A stretch of 64,000 bases of DNA. Source: Eleginops maclovinus (lineage: Eukaryota > Chordata > Actinopteri > Perciformes > Eleginopidae). The notes beneath the pieces are model-generated. The model saw only the letters and a program-made list of their open reading frames with translations. It was not told the origin of the DNA and did no database searches. The position numbers and the translations under genes were made by a program. Shown piece after piece: positions 21,950 to 35,300 of this stretch. Location of the stretch: positions 13,674,921-13,738,920 of the forward strand of contig NC_086368.1 in assembly GCF_036324505.1 (NCBI RefSeq). The letters run 5' to 3'. Position 1 is the stretch's first letter, and every line of letters starts with the position of its first letter.

Positions 21950-23791
21950 GGCATTGGCACCTGTATCTCAGTCTGGGAGCAGGGATAGCTTGTATCTGTA
22001 GTGGCGTTCTGTCTATGTAAAGTAGTCTGAAGTCCGCCTTGTAGTCTGCGTCTCTGCAGCTGCAACCTGCTGACTTAACGCCTCCTGGTCCAGAGACGTT
22101 GTTCCATTCAGTACCACTATGAAAGAAAACACCTACAAACTCGGAACGAAATCAGCAATACAGTCGGCATGAAGCAGCAATGTGCAGAAATAATCTTTAC
22201 TCATCTCATGCACGTGATGTGTGACTGGTTTCAGTGGTGGAAAGGAGCATAACTAGGTAGCTTTACTCAAGTAGCCTACTCAACTAAAGCTACTTGACTT
22301 GAGTATGGGTCTTATTTTGAAATGGGCTCTTCTGCCAAACAATATATGTGGACTATAGTGTCCTCACTGCCGATTTATTTGAGTCATTATCCTGATCATT
22401 ATAATTTCCTATAGCTCCTCACAAATACTAAAATACAATTATCTTGTGACAAATGATTAAATGCTTCTCTTTTTGCCTATTTTCAAGGATTTGAGGCATA
22501 AAGAGGAAAAGCATTTTGTACTTCAAATGCAAATATAAACAAAATTATTTTTCTTCCCCCCTTACCACTTAACTATCTAAATCACCTCTTTAGATTTATC
22601 TTAGGGCCTGGCAGCCTTATGGTTTGGAGCCACTGTCATAGGGAGTGGAGGTTTGTTATATAATTCCATTCATCTAAATGAGGTTGATAAAACAAAAACA
22701 CCTTTCAGTATAATAGTCTTGACAAAAAGTCTGATGGAATATGCAGTTATTTCTATTTTCATGTCACTCAGTATTTATTTCTGTCAACATTTTGCATTAC
22801 CAACATGTTGTTGCTTTCTTCAACTATAAGTAAGAAGATGATAAACTGTGAAATTGTTTTATTGTTGCCAAATAATCAATCCTTCATTGGGTTTGTTCTA
22901 CCTTTTAACTCCTATATGTTAAATAACAGACACGTTTGCATGACTTGTGCTGGTATTTTTATTTTAAAAAGGTAACAAAAGTTATTTATATGCACAAAAT
23001 CCACAAAGCATCCATAGAGTGTCTTGTGGGCATGTTTGCAATACTGCCCATCAGTTTCAGTTTTAACCTTTCTTGAACACAACTCCAATTATTGTTTGAG
23101 AGGCACGTTTTCTTCATGAATGCCAAAAAAAATCATAATAATGCCCTTTTAATTCTGTAATCGAAACACACATACCTTAAGTGTTTGCTCTAATGGGCAA
23201 CCACTGATAAATGACTTTTTCAAATGATTAGATATATTAATATAAATACAATATCATATTCAAAGCAACATAAATAAGATTATAAAGAGATTGTGTACAG
23301 AAATTACAGTAATACAATTACAGTGGTTTCAAAGTAAAAACAAATACTGTAAATATACATACAAATATATATATAACATTCATAGAAACATCTTTTCCTG
23401 ATAATGCTTGATGGCTTGTAATGTTAATGATAAAGGTGTATAACTCAAATATTTGTCGCTCAAACCATGGGGGGTATTTTTGAAACTTACTTCTATGTGA
23501 CACTTGTATGGATAATTTAACAGATTAGATCTACATCTCATATAAGCAGAAATGAAAGTCAAGTCTAATAAAGCAATCCTAATATGTTCAGTAGAGGGCG
23601 CAAGGAGACAAAGTTACAACTGATTTGGAAACAGCTTTTCATTGGTGGAGAGCTGCTTCTGGCTGGTGGAAATTGAAATGTGAGACTCTGCTGAGCCCCT
23701 TTAGACTCTGTTTGGTGTTCCTTCATCTTTGTCTCGTCTTTATAATAAAGCTTCAGCCTCCTGTGCTTCATTTTTGCAGACTTCATGTCAT
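21950..23791. other. Interval between pip4k2c 5' end and igfbp6 stop
   Basis: The right-hand part probably holds the igfbp6 3' UTR and the left-hand part the pip4k2c 5' UTR and promoter. No TATA box or untranslated exon can be fixed. A MITE-like fragment lies at about 22226-22330. Confidence 0.4.
22226..22330 (+). mobile_element. Fragment of a fish MITE-like repeat with ACTCAAGTA motifs
   Basis: CAGTGGTGGAAAGGAGCATA followed by TTTACTCAAGTAG and CTTGACTTGAGTAT resembles the end of an abundant fish repeat that starts CAGTGGTGGAA and is rich in ACTTGAGTA words. Shorter related pieces occur near 25780-25850 and 56040-56120. Confidence 0.4.
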
Positions 23792-25082
23792 TCAACAACT
23801 CAGGCTGCCCTTCTGTTTAGTGTTTGAGGGGACTTTCACACCCTTCTGATCCACACACCAGCACTTGCCACGTCGCTTACCTCGAGACGACCAACACTGC
23901 ACAAACAAAACAAAAAGAAATATAGTTTTTCAGCTGGGATTACAACCAAACATCTGTAAGAAAAGCTTTTTATTATTCCTCTCATTTGCAAACTCACCTG
24001 CTTCCTTCTGAAGAAACCACGCTTGTCACAGTTGGGCATGTAGATATCCTGATTCAACTGAAATACGTGGGCATCAAGACCATCGATAAGTGTAGTTAGA
24101 AGTTTACGACATGGAGGCTGTAAGAGTTGAAAACACACAAGTATCTGACTGTATTCATGGCTCTGCATTCTGAAGGTCAATCAGTAAAAATGATGTTGTT
24201 ACCTCATCTGGATCCTCTGTAGTTGCTGGGGCTAGGATCAAATACAGACAAAACATTTAGCATTGATCACTTCTTCTTCGTAAACACCTTAATCAAACAA
24301 CAGTCATTCCATTTGACTATTTTTGTGAAGTCAGCTCCAAATGTTTCTTTTATGAACTTTTCAAAAACTTTAATGCACTTTACTCACAGTTATCTAATAG
24401 CAAGGATGATACTAAAAAGACTATTAGATGAAGTAAAAACCCATCTTGAAAATCTTTAGTTATTCTGCGACCATTGAGTCATAAAACCATTTTAATGCAA
24501 AATACTGCGATGTTTCACTACATCTCCTTTCCTGAAACTTGTGCAAAAACAGAGGATTTTCTTCAGTTCAAATGTCCTCTTTAATATTCCAAACCCTTGA
24601 TCACATTCACAGGAAGATTTTTCAAATGCTCACTTGTTGCTAACATGTGAAATGTTACGATGTTAAATCCTGACAAACAAATCAGCAAATGGTTGATGAA
24701 ACCCATACATCATGAACATCACTTTCTTGAATCTTGTCTTACCTACAGTTGGGACACTTTCAGTCGGGCTGATGCTGCTCACATTAGTACAGACTCCCCT
24801 GCCTTCCAGCAGGGCACGGAGGGGCCTCAGCTCATCCTCTGAAGGTGCACAACGCAGACCCTGGGCGCAGCTGAGGGTGTAAACCCCACATGCTTCTCCA
24901 ATGGCAAGAGCAGTGGCATTTAAAGCTACAACCGGCTGACGCTGTGTGGACTTTGATTTACAGCTGGGACATCCTCGGGACGGAGTTGTCAGCTGCACTG
25001 GGGTTGAAAGAGCCGGTTGGAGGAGTACCATCAACAGGATGTTTAAACACAGAAGCATCTCACAATGGAAGTTGTCCACCAA
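23792..25082 (-). CDS. igfbp6: Insulin-like growth factor binding protein 6
   Basis: Exons in transcript order: 24743-25082, 24203-24231, 23998-24117, 23792-23896. Two in-frame ATGs are possible. The one at 25058 puts the hydrophobic signal peptide MLLCLNILLMVLLQPALS directly at the N-terminus (189 aa); the one at 25082 adds eight residues. The N-terminal domain shows CGVYTLSCAQGLRC and PLRALLEGRGVC. The C-terminal thyroglobulin type-1 domain shows PPCRKLL, YMPNCDKRGFFRRKQC and CWCVDQKGVKVP. The N-terminal domain has only CPSC before CGVYT and lacks the GCGCC motif, as is typical of IGFBP6. The linker is very short. The protein is secreted and binds IGFs, IGF-II preferentially in mammals. It is divergently placed to spryd3, as expected for this block. 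Confidence 0.88.
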
Positions 25083-25250
25083 TATGTTAACAGTCCTAAA
25101 AATGAACTTGTTGTATCAGGACTTTTGATCCCTCTTTTGCTCTATCCTAATATAAATCCCACTGCAGTGTGCCTGTGTTTAGAAAGCTGGATAGTAATTC
25201 CCTCAAGCCCAGGCAAAGTGATAATGAGCCTGACAGACAACACTGGCAGC

Positions 25251-25261
25251 AGCTTTTAAAG
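25251..25261 (-). promoter_or_regulatory. TATA-like element upstream of igfbp6
   Basis: On the - strand CTTTAAAAG lies about 170 bases upstream of the first candidate ATG. Its placement would suit a short 5' UTR. This is inferred from position and sequence only. Confidence 0.3.
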
Positions 25262-26849
25262 AGTCGAAACCAGTGGGAAAAGGTATGGGAGGGTACGTGA
25301 TGGAGAATGTTAGTTTTCCCTCTTGTTTTCACACAGCTGAGCACACCCCGTTTCCCTTGTCTCCAAAACTCACTCACGCATGCTCATACCATTTGTTGTC
25401 TGTCATCCTGCAGGATAGTAATGTGTTTCTAAAGCCACATAAATCACAAGTGTTTGCTATGTATGCTACTCCAATGCTCTGCCTTTTCCCCACTGAGAGG
25501 ATAATTTATTAACTGAGGCGACGCTTTTATGTAACCAACCAATCACGGCTCAGCAGATGAGAAATGATCTGTTTAGGTTTTTAAATCATTGCCTTTCATC
25601 ATAAAAACAAACATAAATTTAAATTGTGTTACCTGTATGTGTGCAATGTATTACCACCAGTAGCTGTAGTTGAAATGACCTCATGGAAAAGTACAAAATA
25701 AAATAAACAAGCTAAGCCATCAGCATTTATTCAAGCACTGTATTCACCGTCATTTTACAGTGGTTCTAATTTACATGATTACTTTGAGTTGATGCTACTT
25801 TTACACTTCTCAAGTAAATGTAGTACTTTTTCATATATTTATACACAAAAGGAAAACTTATTTTATATATTCATGCTGTATATTTGATATACAAAACCTA
25901 TAAGGAGATCATTACATATAATGCAAACCTAGCTCCCCCTTAACACTAATAAATATTAATGATACCGTTAATGATGCCATAATACTTTGTTATGCAACAC
26001 TGCTGAGCCGTTCATGGTTATTGTGACCCAAAATAATACTCTGACTATTATTAAAATGTATATACATTCTGTAAAAACAAATCATGACTAAACTGACTGG
26101 GGAAAATAAATGTTTATAATGGAAGTAGTGTTAAGTATTTAGTCGTTCAAAATGTTCATCCTTGTTTTGTTTTGACTTTTCTTTAAATAGCCACCACTAA
26201 AAAAACACTTTGTTCTCAGAACGTGTTGACAGAGTCTGTGACTGCAGGGCTAAGGATTCAGAGGAAATGGCCGACACACACAGAGGCTGAAGGAGTGCCA
26301 CTCAACTCTGGATGACTAAGGCATTAATGGCCAAGAGCAAAAAGTCCCACCCTGCAGATTCCACTGTGAGTCACAAACAGATTAATGAGAAGACACAATC
26401 TCAAAACGTGTCCAAAATGTCACTCAAAGTACAGGTTAGATTACTTGATGTGAAAACATAATAACACGGTGAAACAACAACAATGTTCTCTGTCTTATTG
26501 TGTTTGGATGTATTAGGCATGGGATATGAATTCTTTGGATTTTCATTCATTTGATAAGGCATTATTGATTTTTCGGCAAAAAGTAAACAATCCAAGTGTT
26601 AATGAAGCTTTTCCAGCGGCTTCTTAATTCCATTTTTAGAAAAATGTACTAGCACACTTTATGATTAATATCATTATCACAACAAACAATTGATGGTAAA
26701 AAAAAAGAACTAAATAAAGGACCACATTGCATCGCCTTTAGCAAAGTAGCAAACCCTCCCTTTCTACCACACTTGAATAATTGTATGTGTGAACTCGTAT
26801 CTAATATATGCGTATATTACTTAGTTTATATTAGGTATAGTTTTGTATA

Positions 26850-27010
26850 CCCCTTTTTACTCCCCCTATTTCTTTCAAGGCTCTTCTCTTTTATGTTATA
26901 TGTTCTTGTTTATATTTGCACTGTTGGACTGCCAGAAACGGTATTTCAATTTTCTGTATGTATAACACATGTGGAACGTTTGACAATAAAGTGGACTTTG
27001 ACTTTGTATC
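26850..27010 (+). mobile_element. Retroelement-like 3' tail
   Basis: The segment GACTGCCAGAAACGGTATTTC followed downstream by TTTGACAATAAAGTGGACTT has the look of a non-LTR element tail. A diverged copy in opposite orientation lies at 36119-36206, which supports an interspersed repeat. Confidence 0.45.
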
Positions 27011-27237
27011 AGGAAAAAGAGATATGTGAAAATGTTGTCCTCCTTGACTTGGAAACGTTTCTAACCTTTTCGAGGGAATATTTTCAATTCTCGTTATTGT
27101 AATTAAAATACCAACTTTGGCTATTCTGTGATTTCTGACTTCCTATAAAAGTAAAACAATTCTCCATTAAATTTAATTGTAAATAATCAGTACTATAGAG
27201 ATAACAAGATTGTAAAAAAATGTAAAAAAATAAATAA

Positions 27238-27238
27238 C

Positions 27239-27274
<36 letters not shown>
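27238..27274 (+). repeat. (TAA)n microsatellite, about 12 units
   Basis: Perfect AAT/TAA repeats directly visible. Confidence 0.95.
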
Positions 27275-27275
<1 letters not shown>

Positions 27276-27429
27276 TGGTGATGATGCCTCTTTTTAAAAG
27301 GTTTTTTCTTTCAGGTTTTTTTTGTAATGTTCGTGTAAATCATATGTAAAACGCCATCTGTAAAACCTCTTGAAAGACTACACAAACACACGGCAGTGCA
27401 CAGGTTAAGGACTACACACTGTGTGTATG

Positions 27430-27553
27430 CTCTGATGTGATTGGTTGAGAGGGCGGGACTTCCGACGGCGCAGGTTGGACAAAAAGTGACAGACTTCACC
27501 TCCTTAAAATTGGAAGAAAAACCGAAGGACGACGCATTACAAGTTATAAAACA
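27430..27553 (+). promoter_or_regulatory. Probable spryd3 promoter and noncoding first exon
   Basis: An inverted CCAAT box (TGATTGGTTG, about 27437) and a GC box (GGGCGGGAC, about 27451) are followed by CpG-containing sequence and a good donor, ACA|GTAAGG at 27554. The spryd3 ATG lies two bases after an acceptor at 29302, so an upstream noncoding exon is required. This is the best candidate. The transcription start is not determined. Confidence 0.45.
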
Positions 27554-28439
27554 GTAAGGAACAACATGAAACTAAGCGGGTGTGAATACTTTGTGCTTAA
27601 CCTGAGATATAGTCCTGTTTACAGTACTATTAGCCTCAACGTCGTACCGCTGAAAGCAGCTAGCCGGCCAACCGAATCCTGTCTGTAGTTTAGGAAATAC
27701 AATGCTGCGTTTAGGGTCGACTCGTAAAACGAAACAACGGATAAGTTTACACGTTACAAATAAAATTATAAGGTGGTCGCTCGCATATTTTACAAAATCA
27801 TATGATCAGTTAGATCGTACACTGTATTATTAAGTTTCTTTTGTATGGCTGTGTACTTGTTTTGTACTAATATTGGAAAGATTAAGGCCATTATTTCCAG
27901 GAAACGAAACATGTTTTAGGCAACGAAACTGTTTTACTACTTACGTCAGTCTTTTAAATACTACCATATAAAGTATATGAATACTACGTGCGGGCTTCAT
28001 ACTGTAACAATCCACTAATAACCCGGCGGGGGAAAAAACACTTAAAATCTTTTGTATTAAAATTATAATTCATGAATTTGAAAGGTCAAAGACAACATCC
28101 CATAATAAATGCTCCAGCTGATAGATGAAGTGATTAGTTGATGGACAGAAAAATTAATAACTAGAAAAATGACTCTTTTTTTTTCGAGTTTTAATGTTTA
28201 AAGGGATGGTCTATTTTCTTAGACATTGATTGACTAAAAGGTGATACATTGTGAAACTAATGGTAAGATTAATTTCATTCTTAAAGGATTAGGTATTAAA
28301 TGAAACTAATCTTTGCTTCCAGTCCTACATGATCAAGTGTTGGAAAACAGGTTTGCTGTTTTTCAGGTAGAAAAGAACCAGAAACACTGAGTCATAGTTT
28401 TGCATTAGCAGATAAGCCAGTCTATCCTTCAGCGTTTTT

Positions 28440-28530
28440 TTTAAAGATTATTTTTAGGCTTTTTTGCATTTATTTGACAGATGACAAAGTAGAAATGGGT
28501 GTAGAGAATAGAAAACCCGAAACTTTGCGG
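28440..28530. mobile_element. SINE-like interspersed repeat fragment
   Basis: TTAAAGATTATTTTTAGGC, then TTTTGCATTTATTTGACAG, resembles one end of a widespread fish repeat. A second diverged copy at 50060-50225 shares AAGATTATTTTTAG and TTTGACA at similar spacing. Confidence 0.4.
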
Positions 28531-29122
28531 TTATATGGCTTTAACGACCTGGCTACAAAAGTGCTTGGATCCAGTCTATACTTGAGTCAGTTAGAGTTCA
28601 TATGGGGTGGAAGACACCCGAGGGATACTCCTGACCATCATAGGGGTAATACAAACAAGGGATTCCCGTTCGTGCCTGTTGGCAGTGTACAATCACTGTC
28701 CAGGCCTTTGCTTGTCTCTGGAATGTGGGATTAAACGTAAATGGAAAAACACAAACACATCAACTCCTCACAGGGAGGGTTTGGCCTGAGGACCAAGTTG
28801 TCAGGCAACGGTGATAATCATGTTGTGGTTAAGGGGTTTGCTTTGGTTTTAAGGAGGACCTGAGCTGTTTGTCTTAAAGGTATCCCTGTTCCCAACAAGT
28901 TTCTGTGGCTATAACTATTCACTGAACAAACACCAGAGATTTGTTGAAGTATTTCAGTTAAAACAAACCCTGAGGTACAAATGACCTACTTAACTTTTAT
29001 TTAGGTAAATATAAATGATTAGGCAATCAATTATACATTTCATAATTTTCTCACATTTTATAGACCAAACAACTAATCAAATAATCTGCACTGAAAACAC
29101 TGAATCGTTGACTTACATTAAA

Positions 29123-29199
29123 TGTATTATGTCAACAAATTTCACATAACTGTATTAGGAACCTAATACAGGTATTGTGAAATTTGTTGACATAATACA
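29123..29199. repeat. Long near-perfect inverted repeat (hairpin)
   Basis: The arm TGTATTATGTCAACAAATTT...CTGTATTAGG (29123-29159) is complementary to the arm at 29162-29199, apart from about three unpaired or mismatched bases near the middle. The loop is only two bases. It could be a palindromic insertion or a transcribed RNA hairpin. No protein is encoded. Confidence 0.8.
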
Positions 29200-29304
29200 G
29201 TCCCACAAATGTTGCTCTAGCTGTTTTTATAATAATGTTCTCTAAATCAGTAGAACCTCTTTTGATTATTTGTTCTGTGTGCCAGTTTGTAATGATTTTC
29301 AGAC

Positions 29305-32300
29305 ATGGACGACATAAACCTTCATTATCGCTTTCTGAACTGGAGGAGGCGAATTCGAGAAATTCGTGAAGTGCGAGCGGTGCGTTACCGGGAGCGACTC
29401 AAAAGGATGCTGAGAGACGGAGACATACTCAGGTAACATTGATGAGTGTCTGAACTTGAGACTCCGAATATCTTTTGTTCTTTAGTTCCTTATTTTATGC
29501 CAGAGCTTTTCCTTTGTATGCTGAATCAGCATCAAACTTGGTTTACATTTTGCAGGTGATGATTATGTTATTTTTTCATCGTAGGTATCATGGGAATTCA
29601 GATGAAGTAGGATGCTTTGTGGCGGCCAGGCCATTGTCCAGAAGAAATCGCTATTTTGAAGTAAGTCTCGATCATTTACATTGTGTCCCTTCTAGTTTTT
29701 AGTGTGATTGAACTTTAGCTCTCCCACATGTTGGGTTTAGCTCAGGTAGATTTTAAACGATTTTCAAAGCAATTTTATTATTTGGTAAAAACATACTGCA
29801 GTGTTTAAAACTGTCAACATTTTATTTCCTGGGACTAGAAAGAGATAAGGTACATTCAACATACTTTATCACAGCATATTATATTCACAGCAGTGAATAT
29901 ACGTATTTAGTTGTATCTTTACAGCATACGTTTTGTATAATGGTTTTGGACACAGCCCGTTGTTTTGTGTTGATAACAGGAGAGTTGACAGCAAATTTTG
30001 TCTGACTGCTTTCCGTCATCTTGGTGAGCCTTACCGTAAAATAAATCACAAGAATTCATCAGAAACAATGATTTTCATATTGGAAACAAATGTGTTGAGT
30101 CACTTGGAAGCTCTTACTACACTCAAACCAGCTGTGCAGTGATTGCTGAAGCTAATGCTGGTTTTATCAAAAATGTGTGCCAAAACCGTCGACACAGAAG
30201 TCAGAAGCAGCAACACAATCCTGCTGAGCATCCTGAACATCTCTTCGTAAAATACTCTAATGTTGACCCAATGTTCACTCAACTAACTTTGTACATGTCT
30301 TTTAACATCGTTTTAATTGTAAAACCTTTGCGACTGGGAAGAGACTACAATATATTTTAAAATTGGAGCAGAGCAAGCAGAAAAGAGTTTTAATCATCCA
30401 GATTTTCCGTTCATTTAATTATTAGCCGCAATTCATGCACTGTTTTTCTGCAGTAAGTTCAGGCTATTAATATTGTAACTTAATAATAACTGATTTAATT
30501 TTGTAATCCTTGACTGGAAATGCTTTTATTTTGAAGTCCTAGTCGCTGTGTTTTCCGGTTAGAGAAAAAAAAAGAACACGAGATGTCGAGTGCATGTTTT
30601 ACTTTTACCACCTTTACCTTTGTAAATATGCTGTATTACAAAGTAAATGTTCAGTTTGAACTAGACCCGCTTTGATCTTTATTCCACTACACAACAATTA
30701 ATATTGTTTCACTCCATACAGAGGCTGTATGAAGCCTGAAGCACTTATTTGCTGTCAGCCCTTCACCTAGACATTAAATATCTCATTCACAATGATAATA
30801 AGAGCATATTTTGAACTTGAAACTCCATGTATATGTTTTAAAAGACCATTCCTTGAATTCAGACAGTCAGACCAAAACATCCTTCATGTCTCTAACCAGA
30901 AACAATCGATTCTGAAGGCAGCATAAACAATACAGCTGATACTGGCAGAGTTTCCCAGCTGTACCTAGCTAATTAAATTAATGTAAGTTTGAACATCTTT
31001 GACTTGTAAACCTGTGTTTATAGCTGACTCAATGTTTACTTGATGGCTGCATGATTTTGTGCTTAATGCCAGCAGCAAATCTTAGTCACTGCTAGGGGGC
31101 AGATGTTTTATTTGTAAACAGCCAGAGGTAGCAGCCAATATGAAGTGTCAGTACTGAACCAACACAACATTCACAGCTGCTTCATACAGATATAAAAGTG
31201 TCAGTGGTGGTAGTTGACTTGATGGGTGTATTGACTTCACCCTATACGTGGGATCTGTATCTCAGCCCTGATGAACTGGTTTCACAAAGCCCAAATAATA
31301 TGCAGCTCATTGCAAAATATAAATCCTGTTCAGTTTTTTTGGACAAATGTTGATAGTCTAGACACTGTAGTGCAAAAAAACATCCCAGGACAGTGACTGT
31401 TTTTCAGGACAAACCGTGTTGAAACTTGCCCAACGCACAAACACATCCTGCCCCGGTCTGACGTGTAGTGAAACACTAACTAACCCACTCAGCCTTTATT
31501 CTCGCGTGTTATACATCATTGTGACTCACTTTGTGGGAGTCACGTAGGAGGAGTGAAAAGCGTTTTACGTAAATGGGCATACAAGCTAATAAATCATAGT
31601 TAAGAAGTTGCTGGTAGATCTGACGGTAGATTTTAGGGTTCGGCTGCATGTTCATCTGGGAAAGAACTTAGAAGTTTCCTCTGCTCTTTGCCTTGGATTT
31701 GCCAGCAGCGCTCCGATTGCATGTAGGGCTCCCCAGGGATGATGTCATGTGGCCAGTATTCAGTTATGATAACAATGCTAAAGGCCAGCTCTTTACTTCA
31801 GGGTTTTCACTTTGAACAAACGTGCAGTTTTAAACGTAGAAAGGCCACATCATTTTAAATTGATTTGGAAATGACATGTTGTAAAAAGAGAAGTCATCCC
31901 AGCGAACTGTCTCGGGGTGTAAAAAGCCTGAAGGAGCAGAAACCAAAAGCATGTCTAGCAAATACGTGAAGCAGTCAAGTGGGCTTTTTGTAACCTTTAT
32001 GTTGCCTCCTACCATAATAGGAGGTACGTCTCAACAACCATTGGATGGATTGTAATGCTATTTTAAACAGACAGCATTGGTCTGCGGATAATCATTTCTT
32101 TTAGCTTTGGGGATCCACTGACACCAGTAGCATCAACATTGTATTTGTCTAATACCAGTATACTATACTCCCATCAGCCTTAGCTCTACTTGAGTGTTAG
32201 AATGCTAATCTTTGTTTGTTCATCATTATACCTGCGGGATAGCCCTTTCATTAAGAGCATGCTGGAATTAGCATTTAGCTCAATGATCAAGATTCAATTC

Positions 32301-35300
32301 TTCGTCTTGTTTTTTACAATCTAATGCAGTGTTAGCTTTATGAACAGGATTTAATTACCTGTTTGTTTGTGAACCTAACATACAGGTTCTGTGCATGTTT
32401 TTTGATTTATTTCATTGTCTGAATCACCCTTGTATGACCACATCCAACAAAAGAAATAAAAAGAAAGAAGTCTGAATACAAAAAATATAATCTGTGTCCT
32501 CCACCCTACCTTCCCTATTCCTTTCAAACTCCTCCTCAGTCCTTTTCTTCTGGCTTAACTAAGTTTGCTCTGCTTATGCACAATAAAAAAAAAGCCTCCC
32601 ACCCACTATGTGCAATTAGTAGTTCATGACCTGTTGTTTAGGATGTGTAAAGAGCTGCTTTTTTATTCAAGATTGACATCTTAATATGTGTAAGAGCAAA
32701 CAGCAAAATAACACCTCACATCCTTTAGAGGGTAAATTGGTGAGATTATCCTTTTAACACATCCTCAAGATTTTGGAGTGTAACAGGAATAAAACTATCA
32801 TGGGAAATGTGATTTTCTCTTTGATAATTCAACCTGTGGTGTGTTCAGGTAACCATCATCGACACAGGAGTGAGGGGAATGATTGCAGTCGGCTTGGTGC
32901 CTCAGCTCTACAAACTGGACCATCAGCCGGGCTGGCTCCCACAGTCTGTGGCGTTTCATGCTGATGACGGCAAGTATGTGATAATATAGATTTGTATTTA
33001 TTATAAAGGTGGACTTTATTCTAGGACATAATATTATTGTTGAAATGTTTATAAGGAGTAAGAACAGAAAAACATATTGCTGGTTTCTAAAAACCTTTTT
33101 TTGGGTGATTACTTGGTGAAATATTGGCAAAAATCTGAGACTCATGAAACGTAATGATTGTCCACTAAACCTCCCCTACTTGTGTTCCCGCAGATTGTAC
33201 AATGGCAACACTGTAGGACAGCAGTTTGGTCCAAAATGCTGCAGAGGAGACAGAATCGGCTGTGGCGTGTCTCTGGACTCTGAGGATGGACAGCTCACTG
33301 TGTTTTTTACCAAGAATGGCAAAGAAGTAAGTGCTACTTCACCATGGAATTATTTACCTCAGACAGAATGCATTCAACCATTACACATTTATATATTAAT
33401 ATATTCAGAGTTCACGGCTAATACTGTTTGTGACTGTGTGCCTAGGTTGGCAGTGTGGAAATCCCAGCCTCTCCTGAGGCTTTTTACCCCGCCGTGGGAA
33501 TGCACTCTTTGGGGGAAGAAGTTCTGCTGGACCTGAACGCTGAATGGGGGATGGAGGAGGACGATGGACAGATGATTGTGGATAGTCATGAAGAGGACTG
33601 GAGCCGTCTCCATGACGTCAAGGTGACCGGCACGGTAAGTACTGTTGCTGAGAGATTGATAAAACAATAATATATTTAGAAAATGGAAATCATTTTCACC
33701 ATTTCTACTGTGAGCATGTCTGCCAGTCAATGACATAAGCGTAAAGGTACTGGCCAATAAAAGCCGTTATCCTCTAGCCTAAGTGCATATACTAATGTAA
33801 ACATTACAGAAATATGTTAGCACTCCAACATGAGTGATGTTTTAAGTTACATTATACAGATTTTATACATCGAAATACCTTAAATATGTACAAACATAGG
33901 ATAAGTGGAGTGAGAGAATGTAAAAATAGGCTTAATGTACTAACAGTAATCAGTATAAGAACAAGAAAAGTACATTTTTAGCTACAATAACAATAATTAA
34001 ACAGTGTTTATGGTTCAGTCAGTGCAAGAGGGATAGTGCTAACGACATGTTTGATAAGTGCGAATGATGCAAATAACATGTAAACACATAAATAAAATAC
34101 ATGTGTGCAGTGATAAGTGCAATGATGCTTTTCGAGAGGTCAGTGTTTCTCTGGCCATCATGTCCAGGACCTGAGACTCACCGATTTACCAAGTCTGACG
34201 CTGTCTATTCACATGGCTTTACTCCAGATTGTTGGTGTTGATTAAATAACACTACAATGGATTGTTCATATTTAATCTCAATAAGGCAAACTGCAAACCC
34301 TTAGCAAAGTCTCAGATAATCCATAATAGACGTAGTTATTATCTTTTGCTAGATACCTGATAAAAAGAAGAGGCCGATATTCTCTCTTTCTTTCGCCCTG
34401 TCTCTCTCTGTGGGGGACTCCACCCTCCCTGTGACGGCAGGGCTGCAGTTTTTGTGTCTGACTCAGGCCATATTACGCACATAACCTGAATGGGGATAGG
34501 ATGGGAGGGGATCACGGCTGACTAGCCTTCAGGCAGTACCTTTATGCCACCCGCACGTTAAATGATCCTTTATTTTTACCAACGTGGCCCTTTCCTGTAT
34601 GAATGCAGGGCTGATCACCCTGCAGCATATCAATTACACAGGAAAGCTGTCAGGACACACACAACAATGTGTTATTAATAAAGAAAGAGCGGTGCTTTGC
34701 TGTGGAATAGCTCCTGAGGGACAGAGCAGTTTGCTTTGATGTTTTAAATGTGACGTTTAAGTTTTTGAATTACAGATGTGTTTCTATTATCAGGCAATTA
34801 ATTTTCTGGGTTTCTTCATCTACTTGCTTATGCACTGGAGCGCCTGTTTACCTCATGAGGCTGTGCTTACCTACTGCCAGAAAGAGATTAGAAGGACACA
34901 ATTTATCAGAAAATTAGTCTGAGTTCACCTCTTTCCAAGGAACGCAACCTGCTGCTCGGTAATGATAGAGGAGCGAGTTTAACTTTGCTAATCGGCAACC
35001 ATGGTAGTAATTAGATGTTGGCCGGCCCTAGACACTCAGATATGTTTCCTGGCTTTTTATCTTCAGATTTTGTTGCGGTCCCTTTTGTTCATCTACTGCT
35101 CTGATGACATTTGAGAAGGTCACTCTGAAAATGGACCCAGGTTTTCTGCTGTTGATGTTATCCTCTGCTGCATGTAGTAAACAGTAATGTTATCTTCTTA
35201 GCTTTTATTATCCAAACTGTTTGGTGCAGTCAGTGATGACTAATCCAAATCCTGACCCATTTTTTTTGAAGACAGGGAGAATTGCATGCAACAGGATAGT

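Larger units (their letters stand above)
25262..27429. other. Intergenic DNA between igfbp6 and spryd3
   Basis: No gene was recognised. It holds a weak MITE-like piece near 25780-25850, a retroelement tail at about 26850-27010 and a (TAA)n tract at 27238-27274. Confidence 0.5.
27554..29302 (+). other. Probable spryd3 intron 1
   Basis: Noncoding. It contains a SINE-like fragment at 28440-28530 and a long hairpin at 29123-29199. The 86-residue frame at 28474 overlaps the SINE-like sequence and is not thought to be real. Confidence 0.45.

Noticed and set aside
28474..28734. 86-codon + strand frame upstream of spryd3
   Set aside because: Begins within a SINE-like repeat fragment and has no recognisable domain.
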